A DNA stretch of 64,000 nt, taken from positions 7,671,001 through 7,735,000 of the forward strand of contig NZ_ARVW01000001.1 of NCBI RefSeq assembly GCF_000384315.1. Reading direction: 5' to 3'. Both the position numbers and the translations under genes were made by a program. Source of the stretch: Amycolatopsis nigrescens CSC17Ta-90 (GTDB lineage Bacteria > Actinomycetota > Actinomycetes > Mycobacteriales > Pseudonocardiaceae). The notes below the pieces were generated by a model, which saw nothing but the letters and a program-made list of their open reading frames with translations, did not search any database and was not told where the DNA came from. The first letter of the stretch is position 1, and each line of letters opens with the position of its first letter. Positions 52,283-60,607 of the stretch are shown here, in pieces.

Positions 52283-53516
52283 GCCGAGTCTCCCTGTTGT
52301 CGGATTTCCTGAGCGAGCGCATCCAGTCGACCGCGGCGGTCACCTCGGCCGGGGTGATGTCGTTCGCATAGGTCACGCTCCCGATGGACTCGGGCAGCGG
52401 TGCCAGCTGCTCGCCGTCGCGATGCCGCACCGAGTCCTCCAGGCCGGCGGCCAGGATCGCGGGCTCGTCCAGCAGGGGATCCCAGGTCGGCAGGTCCAGC
52501 TGCCGGACAACGGCGACGATGCGGTCGAGCTCGCTCTCCGAGATGAGCCCGCGTGAACAGGCGATCGACACGCTGAGCAGCATGTCCAGTGCCACCGCTT
52601 CGCCGTGCAGCAGCCAGCGGCGGCGTCGCCACGCCAGGGGACTGCGGGACCGGCGCAGCGCCTCCATCTCCACCTTCGGCGACCACGTGTGGCCGAAGTA
52701 GGTGGCGCGGGCGAGTTCGCCTTCCCACAGGTTTTCGTGCAGCTCGGTCAGCATCACCTTGATGCCGTCTTCGATGATCTGGGTCGCGGCCGCGTCCGCG
52801 GTCGGCGTCGCCGCCTGGAACCGTTCGTCCAGCACCAGCCCGCCGTAGTCTTCGAGCAGCTCGAAGAGGCTCTTGTCGCAGACGATCCCGAGCTTGAGGA
52901 TCTCGGCCAGCCCGTCGGAGAGCCGGCGGCGCTCCTGGGTGGCGAGGAAACTGCGGTCGGCGATCACCAGCCGGGCAGGGCGGTAGGTGCCCAGCCGGTT
53001 CTTGAATCCGTTGTGGTCGCTCGCCGTCTTGGCCCCCACGGTCGCGTCGACAAGGGCCACCAGCGTGGTGCCGTAAACGATCCGCTCGATGCCGCGGCGG
53101 TAGATGCTGGCCGCCATGCCGACCACGTCGTTGAGCACCCCGCCGCCGAACACGATGACCGGCTCGCTGCGCCGGGCGATCCCGAAGTCGTCCAGCTCCC
53201 GGCAGACCCGGAGGACCGTCCGCATCGTCTTGGTGGCTTCGCCGCCGGGCAGGACGAGCAGCCGGTACTCGATCCCGTGCCGGTCGAGGAAGCCGCGCAC
53301 CTGCCTGCCGTACAGCCGCATCACCTCGCGGTCGACGACCACGAGGCGGCGCATCGACCCCGCCGGGGTGCGGCCCAGCAGGTCGCACTCGGCACTGTCC
53401 GGCCCGGGTATCTCGAACGTACCGTTCAGCACGTTGGGGACCGGACGGACCGCGTACTCGACGACTTGCTTCGCCGTGACGGACCATGCGCCGTCCGGCA
53501 ACATCGTCAGAGCCAT
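52275..53516 (-). CDS. Sedoheptulose-7-phosphate cyclase family enzyme (EEVS/valiolone-synthase-like)
   Basis: 413 residues from ATG 53516 (TTG 53528 is an alternative nearer a GGGAG site). It belongs to the dehydroquinate-synthase-like sugar phosphate cyclases: PGGEATK, the NAD site FGGGVLNDVVGMAASIYRRG, TTLVALVDATVGAKTASD, KNRLGTYRPA (the EEVS hallmark in place of the DHQS sequence), RRLSDGLAEILKLGIV, FGHTWSPKVEME and HGEAVALDML. These cyclise sedoheptulose 7-phosphate to C7 cyclitols such as 2-epi-5-epi-valiolone. Which isomer is made cannot be decided from motifs I can read. First gene of a coupled trio with LuxS and AKR; divergent from the carbamoyltransferase. Confidence 0.92.
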   Translation of the reverse strand: MALTMLPDGAWSVTAKQVVEYAVRPVPNVLNGTFEIPGPDSAECDLLGRTPAGSMRRLVVVDREVMRLYGRQVRGFLDRHGIEYRLLVLPGGEATKTMRTVLRVCRELDDFGIARRSEPVIVFGGGVLNDVVGMAASIYRRGIERIVYGTTLVALVDATVGAKTASDHNGFKNRLGTYRPARLVIADRSFLATQERRRLSDGLAEILKLGIVCDKSLFELLEDYGGLVLDERFQAATPTADAAATQIIEDGIKVMLTELHENLWEGELARATYFGHTWSPKVEMEALRRSRSPLAWRRRRWLLHGEAVALDMLLSVSIACSRGLISESELDRIVAVVRQLDLPTWDPLLDEPAILAAGLEDSVRHRDGEQLAPLPESIGSVTYANDITPAEVTAAVDWMRSLRKSDNRETRHG

Positions 53517-53671
53517 GGAGTCAATCAACTCCCTGTGGCAATGGGTTCATCTCCCTCACGGCTCCTCATCACACGACCCGGATGAGCGGTAGGCGGACCG
53601 GTTGCCTGCCATGGTGAACCGGTCGCGAGCCCGGTGACTAGAGAGGCAGGTTCTACCGGAGCGCGCGGGCC

Positions 53672-53718
53672 GGGTGAAAATAGGTCCTTTGCGGACTGCG
53701 GCGCGGGAATGGTAGCTG
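53672..53718 (+). promoter_or_regulatory. Shared promoter box (GGGTGAAAATAG) upstream of the carbamoyltransferase
   Basis: GGGTGAAAATAG at 53672-53683, then a -35-like TTGCGG (53689-53694) and -10-like TAGCTG (53713-53718). Box-to-start distance is 90 bases, similar to copies at 24598 and 57057. It lies in the divergent gap with the cyclase operon. Confidence 0.45.
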
Positions 53719-53772
53719 TCAGTTACCAGCGATGAAGCTGCAGGATGACTCTGGACGGAGCTGTGCCAGCCT

Positions 53773-55791
53773 ATGTTGACCCTGGGAATCAGCGGTAACC
53801 TTTCGAGCGAGCGGTCCGACCTCGTGCCGGACATGCCGGCCAACTTCTGCCATGACGCATCCGCCTGCCTGGTCAGGGATGGCGAAGTGCTGGCGGTCAT
53901 CGAAGAAGAGCGCCTCAACCGGATAAAGAAGACCACGAAGTTCCCGGTGCACGCGATCCGCTGGTGCCTGCGGGACGCGAACGTGTCGCCCGGTGATATC
54001 GACGCGGTGGGGTACTACCTGCCGGAATACTTCATCGACCGGGCACTGAACCATCACTACTTCGCCAGTCCGCAGACACCCCGGCGCTACTCCCGGCAGC
54101 TGATCAAGGAGCGGCTGCGGGAATCGCTGGACTGGGATCTGCCCGACGAGATGCTGACCTATGTGCCGCACCATGTTTCGCACGCGTTGCCCGCCATGGC
54201 CGGCTCCGGCATGAGCGAAGCCCTCGCCGTCGTCATGGACGGCATGGGCGAATACGTGTCCGCCACGGTTTTCCACGCGCGCCAAGGAGAACTGCGGGAG
54301 CTGGCCAGCTACCCGTCACGTGACTCACTCGGCCAGCTGTACTTTCTCGCCACCTCTTTCCTCGGCTATGGCGTTGGCGACGAGTACAAGGTGATGGGGC
54401 TCGCGCCGTACGGCAACCCGGCCAGGTTCCGCAAGGCGTTCTCGAAGCTCTACACGCTCTTGGAAGACGGCCAGTACCAGTTGCACCTGCAGGACTCCGG
54501 CATCTTGACCGGCAACCTCGTCGAGCGCATGTTCTTCGAGGACGAAGGTCTGTTCCCGCGGCAGAAGGGCGAGCCCTTCGCCGAGACGTACTGCGATTTC
54601 GCGGCCGCGCTGCAGGAGACGTTGGAGAAGATCTCCCTGCACATCATGGCGCACTGGTCGAAGCTGACCGGCATCCGGAATCTCTGCTTCTCCGGCGGCG
54701 TCGCGCACAACAGCACGCTCAACGGCCTGATTCTCCGGTCCGGCCTCTTCGACCGGGTGTTCATCCCGCCGGCCGCGCACGACGGCGGGGCGGGGGAGGG
54801 GGCCGCGCTCGCCGTGGACGGCGAGTTCCGGAAGAACAGCCGGCCCCGGCGGCAACTCAGGTCGGCGTGTCTTGGGCCTTCGCTCGGTGGCACCGAGGAG
54901 ATCGTGGCGACGCTCGATCTGTGGAGTTCGGTGCTCGCATACGAGCGACGGCAGGACATCGTCGGGCACGGCGCGCGGCTGCTGGCGGACGGCGCTGTCC
55001 TCGGCTGGGCGACCGGCCGGTCCGAGTACGGACCGCGGGCACTCGGAAATCGGAGCATCCTCGCCGATCCCCGGCCGAAGGAGAATCGCGACCGGATCAA
55101 TGCGATGATCAAGCAACGGGAAGGCTACCGGCCGTTCGCCCCGGTGGTGACCCGTGCGGCCGCGGCCACCTACTTCGAAATACCGGACACCGTGGCGAAC
55201 TACGAGTTCATGTCCTTCGTGCTGCCCGTGCGCGAAGAACAGAAGGAGCATCTTGGCGCGGTGACCCACGTCGACGGCACGGCGCGGGTGCAGGTCGTCG
55301 ACGAGGAGGCCAACGAGCGGTTCTCCCGGCTGGTGGCCAGGTTCGGCGAGATCACCGGAACGCCCGTGTTGCTGAACACGTCCTTCAACAACAGTTTCGA
55401 GCCGATCGTGCAGAGCGTCGAAGACGTGCTGACCGCCTTCCTGACCACGGAGCTGGACTATCTGGTCATCGAGGACTTCGTCGTCCGCCGCCGGGAGCGC
55501 TCGATGGATCTCAGCGAGTTCGTGCCCGAGTTTCGTCCCACTACTAGAATCGGCACGGTTGTCGACCCCGCTGCCGGCGCTGCCCGGCATGAGATCTATG
55601 CGGACTACACCGGCGGCCCGCGCCACGAGGTCTCGGCCGACCTGCACGATCTGCTGGGTAGGGCGGACGGCCATCGCACCCTTCGGGACCTCGCCGCTGC
55701 GGCGGTTTCGAGCGACGGTGGTATCGGGGCCGAAGTGCACCAGCTCTGGCGCAAGCGGCTGATCACCCTACGCCCGCTATCCGGCAAATAG
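53773..55791 (+). CDS. O-carbamoyltransferase (NodU/CmcH/TobZ family) with extra C-terminal domain
   Basis: 672 residues. The N-terminal Kae1-like domain contains NFCHDASACLVRDGEV and IEEERLNRIKKTTKFP, then the His pair HHVSHALPAM and an acidic MDGMGEYVSA; the YrdC-like C-domain has GWATGRSEYGPRALGNRSIL and the NTSFNN segment. The enzyme makes carbamoyl-adenylate from carbamoyl phosphate and ATP and passes carbamoyl to a sugar or cyclitol hydroxyl. Residues after about 580 (beginning at DLSEFVPEFRP) form an extension that looks like a small winged-helix domain and is not usual. Divergent from the cyclase cassette. Confidence 0.93.
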   Translation: MLTLGISGNLSSERSDLVPDMPANFCHDASACLVRDGEVLAVIEEERLNRIKKTTKFPVHAIRWCLRDANVSPGDIDAVGYYLPEYFIDRALNHHYFASPQTPRRYSRQLIKERLRESLDWDLPDEMLTYVPHHVSHALPAMAGSGMSEALAVVMDGMGEYVSATVFHARQGELRELASYPSRDSLGQLYFLATSFLGYGVGDEYKVMGLAPYGNPARFRKAFSKLYTLLEDGQYQLHLQDSGILTGNLVERMFFEDEGLFPRQKGEPFAETYCDFAAALQETLEKISLHIMAHWSKLTGIRNLCFSGGVAHNSTLNGLILRSGLFDRVFIPPAAHDGGAGEGAALAVDGEFRKNSRPRRQLRSACLGPSLGGTEEIVATLDLWSSVLAYERRQDIVGHGARLLADGAVLGWATGRSEYGPRALGNRSILADPRPKENRDRINAMIKQREGYRPFAPVVTRAAAATYFEIPDTVANYEFMSFVLPVREEQKEHLGAVTHVDGTARVQVVDEEANERFSRLVARFGEITGTPVLLNTSFNNSFEPIVQSVEDVLTAFLTTELDYLVIEDFVVRRRERSMDLSEFVPEFRPTTRIGTVVDPAAGAARHEIYADYTGGPRHEVSADLHDLLGRADGHRTLRDLAAAAVSSDGGIGAEVHQLWRKRLITLRPLSGK

Positions 55792-55809
55792 CCGACTTCT
55801 TGCCGGGTA
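55778..55809. terminator. Candidate bidirectional terminator
   Basis: TATCCGGCAA (55778-55787) pairs with TTGCCGGGTA (55800-55809) with one mismatch, giving a ten-base stem and a 12-base loop between the convergent carbamoyltransferase and glycosyltransferase genes, overlapping the stop codon of the first. Confidence 0.5.
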
Positions 55810-55825
55810 GCGGGCGGCTCACCTG

Positions 55826-57010
55826 CTACTCCAAATAGGCCTCAATGGCGGCCACGGCCTTGTCAATACCGCCCTGCGCCCGTGCCTGGGCCGACAGTTC
55901 GGCCAGCCGCGCGGCGACCTCCGGGGAATCCGCCATCTCGGTCACGGCCGAGCGCAGTGCCGGTGCTGTCACCTCCTCGGCCGGCAGGTGCTTGCCCACT
56001 CCGAGCTCCACCAGCGTGGCCGCGTTGCGGGGCTGGTCAGCAGCCTGCGGGACCGCCACCATCGGCACGCCGAACCACAACGCCTCCGTGCAGCTACCCA
56101 TCCCGGCATGCGTGACGAACGCGGACGCGGCCGCGAGCACCGCGAGCTGCGACACGCTGCGATGCACCTCGAACGAGTCCGGCAACGGGCCGAGCTCGGC
56201 CGGGTCCACGTGCTGACCGACCACCATGACGACATGCCAGTCCGAACCGGTGAAGGCATCGACGCAGGCCCGGTAGATCTCGAGCTTGTCGTTGTACGTC
56301 GTGCCGAAAGACACCAGCAGCACCCGTTTCCCGCTCGCCGGTGGTGTCCAACTGCGATCGGCGAGCCGCGCCGGGGCCAGGCACGGCCCGACGAAGCGCA
56401 CCGAGGACGGGATGCGGTCGGCGCACGGCTGCATCGCCTTCGGAATCAGGGAAAGGCACTCCCCGGGGTCGGTCAGCCAGTCCACCCCTTCCTGCTGGAC
56501 CCCGTTGTCTGTCAACCACCGTTCGAGTACGGCCAGGAAGTCCTTTCCGGACGGTGAGTTGTACATGAACTCGATGACCTTGGCCATGTCCGGCTCATGC
56601 TCGAAGCCCTTCCAAGCGACGTGGGTCGGGGAGAGCCGGACCGCCGGTATGCCGTAGCGCTTGCCCAGCAACGGCCCTCCCATCCCGCCGATGTCGAAGA
56701 GCAGCAGGCTGGGCGGGTCCTCGTCGTAGTAGGCGGTGAGGTGGCCGAAGGCCGCGATGGCCTCGTCGAGGAACACCCGCTTGGCGTCGATGGGGTTCTC
56801 CGACCAGATCGCCTCCTTGCTGGGCGGCAGGATCGTCGGGTGGGCAACGGGTTCGGCCCCGGTATCGGCGACAAGGCCGACAAGTGGCTCGCCGATGGCG
56901 TAGGTCACCCGGTGCCCCCTGGCCACCAGTTCGCGGATGATCTCCAGGGAGGGGTAGATGTGGCTCGGCCCGGTGCTGCCGATCATGGCTATGTGCTTGC
57001 GTGATGGCAT
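55826..57010 (-). CDS. MGT-type (GT1) glycosyltransferase
   Basis: 394 residues, GT-B fold. N-terminal acceptor domain MIGSTGPSHIYPSLEIIRELVARGHRVTYAI; C-terminal donor domain with VLLVSFGTTYNDKLEIYR, the VTHAGMGSCTEALWFGVPMVAVPQAADQPRNA block (His and the DQ-type sugar contact) of macrolide-glycosyltransferase-like UGTs. Distinct in style from the GT at 21.1 kb, so two different sugars or acceptor sites are likely. Its start region is divergent from the acyltransferase and shares the promoter box. Confidence 0.92.
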   Translation of the reverse strand: MPSRKHIAMIGSTGPSHIYPSLEIIRELVARGHRVTYAIGEPLVGLVADTGAEPVAHPTILPPSKEAIWSENPIDAKRVFLDEAIAAFGHLTAYYDEDPPSLLLFDIGGMGGPLLGKRYGIPAVRLSPTHVAWKGFEHEPDMAKVIEFMYNSPSGKDFLAVLERWLTDNGVQQEGVDWLTDPGECLSLIPKAMQPCADRIPSSVRFVGPCLAPARLADRSWTPPASGKRVLLVSFGTTYNDKLEIYRACVDAFTGSDWHVVMVVGQHVDPAELGPLPDSFEVHRSVSQLAVLAAASAFVTHAGMGSCTEALWFGVPMVAVPQAADQPRNAATLVELGVGKHLPAEEVTAPALRSAVTEMADSPEVAARLAELSAQARAQGGIDKAVAAIEAYLE

Positions 57011-57056
57011 AAGAGATACCTAACAGAGAAGAGAAGTACCGACAAGGCTTGCCATG

Positions 57057-57106
57057 GCAGGTGGAAATAGGTGCCTTGGCCAACCGGCGGATCCGTTCCC
57101 TAGCAT
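57057..57106 (+). promoter_or_regulatory. Shared promoter box (GCAGGTGGAAATAG) upstream of the acyltransferase
   Basis: Exact 14-base match (57057-57070) to the box at 24598. TTGGCC (57076-57081) and TAGCAT (57101-57106) follow with a 19-base spacer. The box ends 81 bases before the acyltransferase start and lies between divergent genes. Confidence 0.5.
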
Positions 57107-57150
57107 GGGTTCGACTCCTCGCCGGCAATGCGGAAGGTCTGTGGTCGCTG

Positions 57151-58380
57151 ATGCTGAGCCGCTATCTCGACACCCTGGAAATGGCCAATCTGGCCGGACG
57201 TGCCGGCGGGCTGGTCAACGGGCTGGTCATCGAGGGGCACGGCCGGATCGAGGAGGACCTCCTCCAGCGGGCGTTCGAACTGCTGTCGGCGGAGTACCCG
57301 TTGCTGCGCGGGCGGATCGCGTGGGACGACGGCGGGGTACTGATGTGCGTGCCCGAAGGCGCTACGGTCAGGTTCGAGTGCTACGGGATGCCGGAGTGGG
57401 ACGACTTCAACGATGTGCACAGCGGCTGGGACTCGGCGGAGCTGCTGTCGCGGCTCGTCCTCGCACGTGACGGGGAGCGGTTCGCGGTGGCGTTCTTCAC
57501 CGACCATGTCATCGCCGACGGCCGGAACAAGGTTGCGCTGAACAACCGGCTGTGGCAGTTCTATGTGCGGCTGGCGGCTCGGGAGGCGGTCTCCGTGCGG
57601 CCGGCCGGATCATTGCCGGAGGCACCGTCGAAGGTGTTGCGGCAGCGGTTCCGGGACCGGTCCACGGCCGGAACCGCGGCGCGGGAACCGGAACAGCCGG
57701 ACTACAAGGAACGTGACGACGTCCACCGGGAGATCCCGGGCCGGATCCTGCTGTCCGAGGCGCAGTCCGCGCGGCTGCAGGACGCGGCGCGGACGCACGG
57801 GCTGACCGTGCACGCGTACATCTGCGGTGTCGTGCTCGCGGTCCAACGCGGCCTGCTGGCCGAACGCGTTGGAGCAGCGCGGATGATCTGCAGTTCGGCG
57901 ATCGATCTGCGCGGCCGGGTCGAACCTCCGGTCGGTTCGACCGAGGTGACGAACTTCAGCCTCCTGCACCACACCAAACTCGACGTCGCGGCCGGTAGCG
58001 ACCCGGCGGGCCTCGGTCGCGAGTTCAAGAGCGAGTTCGACGCGGCGCTGGCGCGGCACGAGCCCCAGCACGATCTGCTGAACCTGGCCGAGTCGCGCCA
58101 CCGCATCTGGGGCGGCGAGCCGCCGGCCGAAAGCGCGGCGCTGGCGATCGTCACCAACGTCGGAGACATCACGCCGCCGGTGGCGGATTCCGGGGTGAAG
58201 ATCACCGACGTGTACCTGACCCGGCCACGCGACCGGGCCTTCAGCTACCCCATTTACGGTATTCACACGATCAACGGCCGGATCAGCGTCAAGTACTGCC
58301 TGCCCTCCGGCGCCTTCACCCAGGAGACCGCGGGTGAACTGGAGGCCGCCATCGTGCGTGGGCTGGAAGGATGGGCATGA
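57151..58380 (+). CDS. PapA-type (condensation-fold) acyltransferase
   Basis: 409 residues from ATG 57151. The HxxxDG catalytic motif is DHVIADGRN (about residue 118-124) and the fold follows phthiocerol/phthiodiolone acyltransferases (AFELLSAEYPLLRGRIAW, GLTVHAYICGVVLAVQRGLL, SSAIDLRGRVEPPVGS). Known relatives esterify diols or trehalose with ACP- or PKS-bound acyl chains. Here it plausibly joins the PUFA-like chain, or an aryl acyl group, to the sugar or cyclitol. Longer starts exist upstream, but the family begins near here. Its end overlaps the methyltransferase start (ATGA). Confidence 0.83.
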   Translation: MLSRYLDTLEMANLAGRAGGLVNGLVIEGHGRIEEDLLQRAFELLSAEYPLLRGRIAWDDGGVLMCVPEGATVRFECYGMPEWDDFNDVHSGWDSAELLSRLVLARDGERFAVAFFTDHVIADGRNKVALNNRLWQFYVRLAAREAVSVRPAGSLPEAPSKVLRQRFRDRSTAGTAAREPEQPDYKERDDVHREIPGRILLSEAQSARLQDAARTHGLTVHAYICGVVLAVQRGLLAERVGAARMICSSAIDLRGRVEPPVGSTEVTNFSLLHHTKLDVAAGSDPAGLGREFKSEFDAALARHEPQHDLLNLAESRHRIWGGEPPAESAALAIVTNVGDITPPVADSGVKITDVYLTRPRDRAFSYPIYGIHTINGRISVKYCLPSGAFTQETAGELEAAIVRGLEGWA

Positions 58381-59465
58381 CCACCACAACTGAATCTGTC
58401 ACGTCGGTGATGGCACTGTCGGTCCAGTCCGAAGGAGTCTTCCCGAAGGCGATCGGCGGAGCGCAGGACGAGCCAGGCTCAGCATTGGATCTGGAGATGT
58501 TGCTCGCCGGCGAAATAATGCTGCACGAGCACGATCCGGGTAATGCGGAATCGGAATTCCGGGAGCTGCGCGCATCGCCGGTTCCCGCCGATGTTGAGGA
58601 TGTGCTGGAAGACCTTCGCGACAGATATCCGAACCGGTTGTTCCTCGTGCACCGGGGTTCGCTCATCGCTTTCGACGAGGAGCAGAATCCCATCGCCGAC
58701 CTGACGGAACTCAGCAGGGAGACCCGCCAGGTGCTGCGTTGTGCGGGGATGCAGCAGGGCCTCGTGCAGGCTGGCCGGCCACCCGAGTTCGGCGAACTGC
58801 TCGACCGGATGGCCCGGCGCGGCTTCGTCGCACCGGCACCGGGTGCTCTCGACTGGGGGCACTTGCGCAGGCTGAAGCCGATCTGCCCGGCGTTCGGGTT
58901 CAGCCGCGGCACCCCGATCGATCGGTACTACCTGGACGAGTTCATCGAGGAGATTCGTGGCCAGGTGATCGGCGATGTGCTCGAAATCGGTGGCCGGGAC
59001 GGCAATCGGGAAACCTATGGATTCGACGGTGCGACCACGTATCGCAGCCTGGACATCAGCGAAGCACCTGGAGTATCGGTGGTGGGCGACGCGGCGGATC
59101 CGCACGTCGTGCCGGCGAGTTCGCAGGACGCCGTGATCGCCTTCAACGTGCTGGAACACACGCCGCGACCGTGGCGGATCGTCGACAACATGCACCGCTG
59201 GCTGCGGCCGGGCGGGACCGCGTTCTGCATGGTGCCCAGCGCGCAGCGCCTCCACCGCGCCCCCGAGGACTACTGGCGGCCACTGCCAGCAGCCATGCGG
59301 GAGATGTTCGCGGACTGGTCGGAGATCCGGCCGTACCAGTACGGAAACCCGCTCACCACGATCGCGGCTTTTCTGGGCATCGCGGCCGACGAGCTTTCCC
59401 CCGCCGAACTGGGAGACCGTCATCCGGACTACCCGGTGGCCACTTGCATCGTCGCTCGGAAGTGA
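58377..59465 (+). CDS. SAM-dependent methyltransferase with long N-terminal region
   Basis: 362 residues. The methyltransferase core is in the second half: motif I GDVLEIGGRDGNRETYGF (about 200), the VVGDAADPH acidic loop, IAFNVLEHTPRPWRIVDNM and LRPGGTAFCMVPSAQRL. The first 150 residues contain no motif I know. Start ATG 58377 is chosen because GGAAGG lies six bases upstream and it couples to the previous stop. Probably O-methylates the product at a late step. Second methyltransferase of the locus. Confidence 0.83.
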   Translation: MTTTTESVTSVMALSVQSEGVFPKAIGGAQDEPGSALDLEMLLAGEIMLHEHDPGNAESEFRELRASPVPADVEDVLEDLRDRYPNRLFLVHRGSLIAFDEEQNPIADLTELSRETRQVLRCAGMQQGLVQAGRPPEFGELLDRMARRGFVAPAPGALDWGHLRRLKPICPAFGFSRGTPIDRYYLDEFIEEIRGQVIGDVLEIGGRDGNRETYGFDGATTYRSLDISEAPGVSVVGDAADPHVVPASSQDAVIAFNVLEHTPRPWRIVDNMHRWLRPGGTAFCMVPSAQRLHRAPEDYWRPLPAAMREMFADWSEIRPYQYGNPLTTIAAFLGIAADELSPAELGDRHPDYPVATCIVARK

Positions 59466-59490
59466 GCTGAAGCGCGCCTCACCTGGCTCA

Positions 59491-60498
59491 CTACCGTCGG
59501 GCGGCGGTGGTCGAGGGCAGCTCGCCGAATCGTGCGCGGTAGCTGTTCGCGAATCGGCCGAGGTGGGTGATGCCCCAGCGATAGGCTATGTCGCCGATCG
59601 TGTCGTCGGTGTGGAGGATGTCGTGGCGGATCCGGTCCAGCCGGAGGTTGCGGACGTAGTTCATCGGTGAGGTCCCGAGCTTGTCCCGGAAGGCGCTGCT
59701 GACGGTCCGTGCGCTGCACCCGGCGGCTTCCGCTAGTTGGCCGAGGGAGATCGGTTCGGACAGGTTGTCCTCGATGAAGGCGACCACGGCGCGCAGTGCC
59801 CTGGGATGCGGCGTCTCGTCGACGTCGCGCAGTGCTGCGGTGTGCGTGTGGGGCTGGGCCAGCAGCAGCGAGGTCACGATGCAGCGGAGCTGGTGCCGTC
59901 GCAGTTCTTCGCGCTGGAACAGCGGATCGTTCGAGTCGAGTTGCTCGATCAGCGAATCGATCAGCAGCCGTATCGCGTTGCCTTGCGGTTCGGCCAGGTT
60001 GAGCGGAAGGTCGAAGCGCACCGCGGAACCGGTCGGGCGCCCGGTGAGTGCCGCGAGTTCGCGCTGGACGAGGCCGGCGTCGATGCGCAGGCCCAGGAAC
60101 CTCGTGCCCGGCTGGTGCGGGCGAAGGTCTTGCGCGTCGCCCGGATTGAACACGCCGGCCCGCGTGCGGCTGAGCACCGCCTGCCGGTCGCCCCGGCTCG
60201 CGGTGATCTCACCGGCCACGCCCAGGTTGACGAAGTACGAATCCCGGCCGGGTGCCGCGCTCACCCGCACCGGCAGCGACGAGGCGAAGTAGCCGACGGC
60301 GAAATCCGCCCCCGCGACGCCGCGGACCTCGTGCTCGCCGCCGGTGAACGGACCAAGGGGACTGGCGTTGACCGCGCCGCCGAACAGCCGGCCCGCCGAC
60401 CGCAGCAGGTTCACCGGATTTTCGGACTTCGTGATGACGAAGTCACGCAGGGGACTCGACAACAAGGTTTCACGCTCTCTGGTAGGCAAGACGATCAT
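59491..60498 (-). CDS. AraC-family transcriptional regulator
   Basis: 335 residues from ATG 60498. The N-terminal AraC-binding-like region (GVAGADFAVGYFASSLPVRVSAAPGRDSYFVNL) and a C-terminal AraC DNA-binding pair (ISLGQLAEAAGCSARTVSSAFRDKLG; IGDIAYRWGITHLGRFANSYRARFG) are complete. It is divergent from the FAD monooxygenase gene with a 109-base gap. This pair may be a separate small unit at the edge of the locus: regulator plus aromatic monooxygenase is a common catabolic arrangement. Confidence 0.9.
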   Translation of the reverse strand: MIVLPTRERETLLSSPLRDFVITKSENPVNLLRSAGRLFGGAVNASPLGPFTGGEHEVRGVAGADFAVGYFASSLPVRVSAAPGRDSYFVNLGVAGEITASRGDRQAVLSRTRAGVFNPGDAQDLRPHQPGTRFLGLRIDAGLVQRELAALTGRPTGSAVRFDLPLNLAEPQGNAIRLLIDSLIEQLDSNDPLFQREELRRHQLRCIVTSLLLAQPHTHTAALRDVDETPHPRALRAVVAFIEDNLSEPISLGQLAEAAGCSARTVSSAFRDKLGTSPMNYVRNLRLDRIRHDILHTDDTIGDIAYRWGITHLGRFANSYRARFGELPSTTAARR

Positions 60499-60607
60499 GC
60501 CATCGGTGTGGAAACGCTGCCGGAACTGGACAGCGGCCGCCGGAAACGGACGGGAAATCCGCGCTCGCGGACCTAAGTTCGGTCGAGCACATCGGCTTGG
60601 AGGTCTC

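Noticed and set aside
50770..53487. A 905-codon minus-strand frame across the cyclase-LuxS-AKR genes
   Set aside because: It is out of frame with three well-conserved proteins, lacks domain motifs and is Arg/Pro-rich, so it is a shadow frame.
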